Shown piece after piece: positions 58,555-64,000 of a DNA stretch of 64,000 bases (positions within the stretch are counted from its first letter, which is position 1; every line of letters begins with the position of its first letter). The notes beneath the pieces were generated by a model. That model was not told where the DNA came from. It searched no databases and worked only from the letters and a program-made list of their open reading frames with translations. The stretch comes from Rhizomys pruinosus. Its lineage: Eukaryota; Chordata; Mammalia; Rodentia; Spalacidae. The stretch is taken from NCBI GenBank assembly GCA_009823505.1, contig VZQC01000392.1:6149076-6213075 (forward strand). Reading direction: 5' to 3'. A program made the translations under genes and the position numbers.

Positions 58555-59095
58555 ATTGGTTTTCTATAGTCACATAGCAGTCACATATCATTACTCCAAA
58601 TCTGAGCAGTTCAAAACATCTATTATTTCACTTTTTCTATGGGTCAGAGACAAGGTAAGATTAACTACATGTTTCTTATTCAGGACCTCTCAAATTGATA
58701 CAATCAAGACATCTTCCAGGGCTGAAATCACTGCGGGGCTCCTCTTAAGGAGGTTCTGTGTCCAAGTTCACCCGAAGGGCTTTTGGCAAGTCTTAGGTCT
58801 TTGTCTATTGGTTGGTGACCTCCTTGCCATCTGGAACTCTTTCTCGAGCAGTTTATAGAGAGGGGTTAAGGAGGAGACAAAGGAGGGAGAGAGAGAAAAA
58901 AGAGTGTCACACTTTTGCACAAGAAAACCTTGGAAATAGCATCTCATTGCTTCTCCTGTATTGTGCCAGAAATAAACAGATAAATTCAATGCACAGTCAA
59001 TAAAGAGAATCATACGAGGCATGAATAGAAAAGCGTCATGGGGCAGGGCTCATCTGAGAGCCTGACTACCACAAGCCCTCTAGGAGTAAATGGAA
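58555..59095 (+). mobile_element. ancient unassigned interspersed repeat (tentative)
   Basis: 'tctatgggtcagagacaagg', 'tacaatcaagacatcttcca' and 'gcctgactaccacaagcc' recall an old eutherian LTR- or DNA-type repeat whose name I cannot give. Confidence 0.35.
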
Positions 59096-59629
59096 GCTCA
59101 TCCATACCATCCTCACACTGCCATCTTTGCCAAGTTCACTGCTTGTTCCTGAGAAAGATGTGGTTGAATTTTGTAGTAGTATAGAAACAGGATTTGAAGG
59201 TCTCTTCAAAGTAATCCAACTCAGAAATAAGTACAGTCCGTCAGACATGTTCCCTTTCTTCCCGGTCATTTGCATCAGACATAATTAATCATTCAATCTC
59301 TCCTCCCAAATAAAGGCATGACTAATCATTCAAGAACATTTTGACAATCAACCAGGATCTTCTCATAGAACTCTTCTCTATAGATACTTCCAGTAAAGTA
59401 CCTCAACCAATGAAAGCTACTTTCTGTTTCTGATCCAGTCCAATCTCTCATTTTTCCATGAAAAAAAAAAAAATCAGAGAGGTAAAGCACAAATTGTAAT
59501 TGCAATTAAAACTAAAATCAGTTTTCTTACTATTATTCACTACTTACCTCTCAAGAAATTATTTTTCATATCCACACTTCCTATGTAATGCAACTTAACA
59601 ACTTTAACATTTGGATGGCTATATGTGAA

Positions 59630-59732
59630 TAAATATGTGTGGGGAAGAATATGTGTGTGTCTATGAGCATAGTGTGCACACGTGTATGCGTATGTGCATG
59701 TGTATGTGTATGTGCATGTGCACACACACCCT
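59630..59732. repeat. (TG)-rich alternating tract
   Basis: Imperfect TG/TATG units ending in GCACACACACC. Confidence 0.7.
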
Positions 59733-59734
59733 GT

Positions 59735-61107
59735 GCTATATTCTGTTGACTAGAAACAAACCAGTAAGCCCAGCCCACACATATATGCATACATAAATAT
59801 ATTTTCTTTTAGCAAGTAGTTGTGCCATTTCAACCAACCTGGTCAGTCCACACATCAATGTGAATGTCAACAGATTGCTCCTGGGATTTAGCATGTGCAG
59901 GGTGCTGGGGGAGAGTGTCTAAAATGTAAAGAAGGGGAACTAAGATAAAATGCTCATCATCTGAATCACCCTAACACTAACAGGATCTGAAATGCAATGC
60001 GCCATAGACATTTGATAAATGAATACATCAGCAGATGAGTAAACAGATGGAATCAGTTATGTCCCAGCAACTGCTCATTCAGGGCACAAACAAGTCACAA
60101 GTTTTGCCACTAACCAGTGCTTTGAAAACTTAAAATTTTTTGTTTCAATCAATTGACTTTTAAAGCCTAAATTATTTTTTAAACCAAGAGTGTAATTTGC
60201 TATAACAAATTGGAATGAGTTCTTTCTAAATTATATATATATACCATCTAGTTTAAAACATCCATAAACCACCTAGAAATCTAGAAATCATTGTGCACTG
60301 TAATGAACAAATGACTGACTGTGAAATCCCATAGCATGTGTTCATGTTTGGGACCTCAAAGATGGCTCAAGAGGCCCTTTAGAGAGCCAGGGGCAGTGGC
60401 TGCCAGAAGGAGCCAGGCAAGAGTAATTGGTCTCCTGAACCCTGGGGAGAGATTATTGTAAAGTCTGTGAAATATCAGTCGGATTGGAAGAGGCGTGGCT
60501 GAGGCGGTGGCAGATGAGAATCCATTAAAATATTCTTTGGGGAGGCTGTTCTCGCTGGCTGCCAGCATGCTGGTCACATCCGCACTTCACTGGCACATCC
60601 AACACCTTTCCAGTTACTACCCTGTGCCTGATCCTGCCCAGGGTCTGTAAAGAACAAAAAGAATAAGACACAATTCTTGTCCATCAAACGCTCACTATCT
60701 AGCCAAGTAGTGAGAATGGAAAAAACAAACTACCCTTCTGACATTGGCAAGGGCTCTGGCGGCTAAGGAAATAATGCTGCCTAAGAAAATCGGCACAGGG
60801 TGCTCAGAAGTACCAGCATCTGCTCCTTGTTACAAAGAGCAGGTACGTCAGAACAGCAATAGCAAAGACCTCAGAGAAGAAGCACAATGAGGAGGACGAA
60901 CAACTGGCTATGGTGGTAAGGACCACAGCAATAGTAGTGGGTGTGCCGAAGGAAGCAGAAAGAGATAGGGTGGGTGATGTTAACAAGGAAAGCCTGGGTG
61001 ATGCAGAGCTGCTGCGTCCGCTCAAGGAGACTGCATTTATCCTGCAGGAAAAGGAAGTCATGGAATGGTTCGAAGCAAAAGAATGGAATCCCAGTGTTGT
61101 GATTCAG
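59735..61107. other. unique sequence, possibly partly conserved
   Basis: No gene or mobile element recognised; 60330-60600 is GC-richer and unlike its surroundings. Confidence 0.4.
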
Positions 61108-61119
61108 AAAAGCAGGCTG

Positions 61120-61259
61120 GTGGGGCGTGGTGACTCGTGACGCATACCTTTAATCCCAGCACTTGGGATGCAGAGGCAGGCGGATCCCTGTGAGTTCAAG
61201 ACCAGCCTGGTCTACAAAGCAAGTTTCAGGCCAGCTGCAGCTATAGGGAGACCTTACCT

Positions 61260-61290
<31 letters not shown>
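61120..61290 (+). mobile_element. B1 SINE with A30 tail and 12-bp target-site duplication
   Basis: Complete B1 followed by 30 uninterrupted A's (61261-61290). Flanking aaaagcaggctg is at 61108-61119 and 61287-61298, the second copy overlapping the A-tail. Confidence 0.95.
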
Positions 61291-61291
<1 letters not shown>

Positions 61292-61714
61292 CAGGCTGAT
61301 GTGTGTAATGTCCAAGAAGTGTTTTCATCTGCGCAGTGGTCCCAGGAAGCTGCCCCAATGGATGCAGGACAGCTGAATCAACACCCAAGTGCAGAAAGTA
61401 CTGTCATTTCCGGTGACAAAAGCCAAATATTCTTCATCATTAAAATATTGTCACCCCTCAATTCCCATCTTCTTTTTACCATCCCATTTCATCGTTGGAC
61501 AACTTAACCCAGGGCGGGGGATGTAAAAAGAACTCAGAAGCATGTAATTTGGATGGATAAATTATGACATTGTTTAAATCTAATTAGAGTCATTCGAAAG
61601 CAAAACAGTAAGAATACACAGAGTAATTAGTGTCTCTAAAAAAAATTAGAGGCAGAGGAATTGGTCATGGTAGAGAAAATTCTCAGCTTGGTCATCTTTT
61701 TAAATTAAATTTTT

Positions 61715-62090
61715 GTGATTTTTTTCATATGATGGTACTTAGACACCCTACCCCCTCCGCACCTCCCGCCTCTGCACCTCCCCCCCACCTCAGCTCAATT
61801 GAATGCACTCTCTTATACATACATATACTATGACTTACAGAGTCTGATTTGTGTCCCCAAATACCCCAAGTGTGGATGCATCCACTGTGCCCATCAAGAG
61901 TCCGATCCCTGTAAGACTGTCTCCATCTGCCAACAGCCATCAATTGCCAAAAATTCCTCAGGGAGAGCTGGAGTTTTGTACCCACTTCCCCATGTCTGTG
62001 CTGGGATTTTTGTCTGGATTGAGCTTGTATGGGATTTGTGTATGCTGTCATCATGGCTGGGAGTTCACATGAGTAAATGGCCAGCTTTCT
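61715..62090 (-). mobile_element. Lx-type L1 3' UTR fragment, antisense
   Basis: 'gccatcaattgccaaaaatt', 'cctcagggagagctgg' and 'ctgggatttttgtctggatt' match remembered antisense Lx 3' UTR text; it parallels 62900-63130. Confidence 0.55.
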
Positions 62091-62330
62091 AGAAGACTCC
62101 ATTAGCTTTCAGTCATCCACCCCTCTGCCTCTTACAGCTTTCTACTGCCTCTTTCTCAAAGATACCTGGGCCTGGGGAAGCAGAGGTTTGAAATATTGTC
62201 ATTTTATGAAACTGGGCAACTCTCATAGCTTTCTGAGCTTCACTTTTCTCAGTTTGAAAAAAACAGACTTCTAACTCTGAAGATATATGCTTTTAAAGTG
62301 TTCTATAGCTCTGTTATATATATATNATCT

Positions 62331-62475
62331 AGAGTCACTTCCCTTTCAATGCCCCCCACCCCACCTGAGTCCCTGCACTCTGCCATACATGCCCTGAATC
62401 TTTTTCTGAGTCTTTCAAGAGTTCTATTTTCAGTTCTTTTGCTATTGTTCCATACTACTGTATTGTTTCAGCATA
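62331..62475 (-). mobile_element. L1 3' UTR fragment, antisense
   Basis: Complement of the G-rich L1 3' UTR block and 'ctgagtctttcaagagttc'; parallels the complement of 3170-3290. Confidence 0.7.
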
Positions 62476-62490
62476 TATATGTATATATAA

Positions 62491-62539
<49 letters not shown>

Positions 62540-62686
62540 TTTTGAGACAGGGTTTTCCTTTAGTCCCAGCTGGCCTGGAACTCACTATGTAGACCAGGCT
62601 GGCCTTAAACTCACAGAGATCTGCCTGCCTCTGCCTCCTGAGATTAAAGGCAGGATTAAAGGCATGTGCCATCACACCCTGCAGCT
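62476..62686 (-). mobile_element. B1 SINE, antisense, with (TA)n in its tail
   Basis: Antisense B1 from 'tttgagacagggttttcctt' to 'catgtgccatcacaccctgc'. The expected T-run has become a TA microsatellite at 62494-62535. A short local duplication ('gattaaaggca' twice) is near 62642-62663. Confidence 0.9.
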
Positions 62687-62689
62687 CTG

Positions 62690-63540
62690 TTCTATATTTT
62701 TACATATTTTTGAGAATTTCATATTCAAGTATTGCACTTGCAATCATTTGTACCCTTCCCAGCAACCTCTCCACGTCTTCCATGTTTGCTGCACTCCTTC
62801 TCAATTTCTTACCTTATTCTTTATATTATTGTTACCTATACATATGTACATTCATAAACATACACACATATATATACATATACATATATACATATATATA
62901 TAATGTACTGAGTCCATTTAGTGGTGCTCATGCATACATGTGTTTAGGGCTGACCACTGGAATTAGATAACCTATCAGGGACCTTGTCCCTAGAGAAACC
63001 TGATTCTTCCTCCCTCAGCACCAGTGTTGCTCTTTATCTAGAGTTGGGACCTTGCAAAATTTCTCTCATCCACATTGGCATTTCAACTGGTTTTGTCACT
63101 ATGCAGATCTTGTTATCTACCATACCGTGGAGATTTCCATGGTGCAGCTTCCCTGTCATGACTAGAAGGCATTAACTAACAGCATGTATCCTGTTTCTCT
63201 GGCTTACAATCTTTCCATCCCCTCTTCCTTGATGTTCTCCGAGCCTTAAATGTAGAGGTTGCATTATAGATGTATCACTTGGGGCTGGGCACCTCACAGC
63301 CACTTATTCTCTGTATTTTGTCCTATTGTAGAACTTTGTAATAGTCTCCATGTATTGCAAAAAGAAGCTCCTTTGGTAAGTGCTGAGAGCTACACTTCTC
63401 TGTGAACATAAGGATATGCATTTAGAATACAGTAAGAAATTACTTAAGTCTAGAAACATGGCAGTAGTAGGTTCTTCTCTAGGGTCTGTAACCCCTCCAA
63501 CCATGTGTACTTAGATATGTTTATAGTAACAGGCAAGTTA
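62690..63540 (-). mobile_element. Lx-type L1 3' UTR, antisense
   Basis: 'gatgttctccgagccttaaa', 'cttggggctgggcacctcac' and 'agaagctcctttggtaagtg' follow remembered antisense Lx 3' UTR order. TA/CA-rich simple sequence lies at 62860-62903. The open frames here are not genes. Confidence 0.6.
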
Positions 63541-63855
63541 CATGCTTTTTAATGGCAAGGGTTCTGTATTTGGGCTGAAGGCAATATGGGTGTAGGGAAC
63601 AAGTCATACAAAAGGCCAGAGGCTGCAGAGTTTGGTGTGTTAGAAGAAAGAAAGAAAAGGCCTGTATGGATATATCACATGATTCCTCAACATGGGATAA
63701 ATAGAAAACAGGACAGAGATGTAGACAGTGGCTAAATCAGGTGGTATCTGGTAGACCATGAAATATCCTGAATTTTATTCTTGGTAAGATGGGAAGTGAC
63801 TGAAAATATTTTAAGGGAAAGAAACACAATACATTTCAATAGAAACACTACTCCT
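63541..63855. other. unassigned sequence
   Basis: No gene or repeat family recognised. Confidence 0.4.
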
Positions 63856-63857
63856 CA

Positions 63858-64000
63858 CTGTGAACCCGTCTACGGGGTCCCCGGCCCAGAGGGACCGCGC
63901 TCGGGTGAGCAGGGTCGCGTTTCCCTCTGCTCTGGTCCCGGCTGGACTTGTGGGCGGGAACCGGGGTCGCAGGGGAGACGCCATAACGCGCCAGGCCAGG
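63858..64000. promoter_or_regulatory. CpG-dense sequence at window edge (promoter-like; identity uncertain)
   Basis: About 15 CpG dinucleotides in 140 bases, beginning abruptly at 'tgtgaacccgtctacggggt', in otherwise CpG-poor DNA. It could be the 5' end of an L1 (5' UTR monomer), an LTR starting TGT, or the edge of a CpG island. It is cut by the window end. Confidence 0.4.

Noticed and set aside
62326..62326. Ambiguous base N as a feature
   Set aside because: It lies in a TA repeat and most likely reflects sequencing uncertainty.

Overview
The window looks like gene-poor intergenic or intronic DNA from a muroid rodent. The diagnosis rests on interspersed repeats: about seventeen tRNA-derived B2-type SINEs (tRNA-like head with A and B boxes, and an A-rich tail), about eleven 7SL-derived B1 copies, B3 and B4-type SINEs, URR1-like hAT elements, and several LINE-1 lineages including copies with a very long Lx-like 3' UTR. 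The B2 head is CpG-rich and the middle contains repeated 'tccagttccagggg' blocks, which is unlike my memory of the mouse and rat consensus, so I would not assign it to Mus or Rattus. I do not name a species. There is one ambiguous base (62326). No bacterial or viral genome, CRISPR array, tRNA or rRNA gene is seen.

Layout. 1-540 is mostly unassigned. 540-6100 is a patchwork of L1 pieces in both orientations plus a B2. 7800-13450 is one old, mammalian-wide type L1 on the + strand, broken into pieces by younger SINEs, an RMER-like repeat, a URR1-like element and microsatellites. 13450-17640 holds more L1 debris, a B4, a B2/B1 nest and an MLT1-like solo LTR. 17658-23416 is the clearest mobile element: a full-length L1 with tandem 5' UTR monomers, decayed ORF1 and ORF2, a 3' UTR and a 10-bp target-site duplication. 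23430-26480 has a polypyrimidine tract, an unexplained GC-richer block and SINEs. 26484-28203 is a 24-bp minisatellite with a perfect 120-bp higher-order repeat. 28230-31140 is mostly unique sequence and contains one exon-like block on the - strand. 31560-38860 is a second long L1 of Lx type, lacking most of its endonuclease domain. 38870-61700 is largely unique sequence carrying isolated SINEs, an old L1, and an AT-rich palindrome near 49.1-49.6 kb; three unique stretches resemble conserved non-coding DNA. 61700-63540 contains antisense Lx-type L1 3' UTR fragments with a B1. The last 140 bases are abruptly CpG-rich and run off the window edge.

Function. I find no intact cellular protein-coding gene. 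The only coding capacity I can support is decayed L1 ORF1 (RNA-binding coiled-coil protein) and ORF2 (endonuclease/reverse transcriptase). The SINEs are transcribed by Pol III and mobilised by L1 machinery; several carry clean target-site duplications and A-tails. All family names are from memory of consensus sequences, not from a database run.
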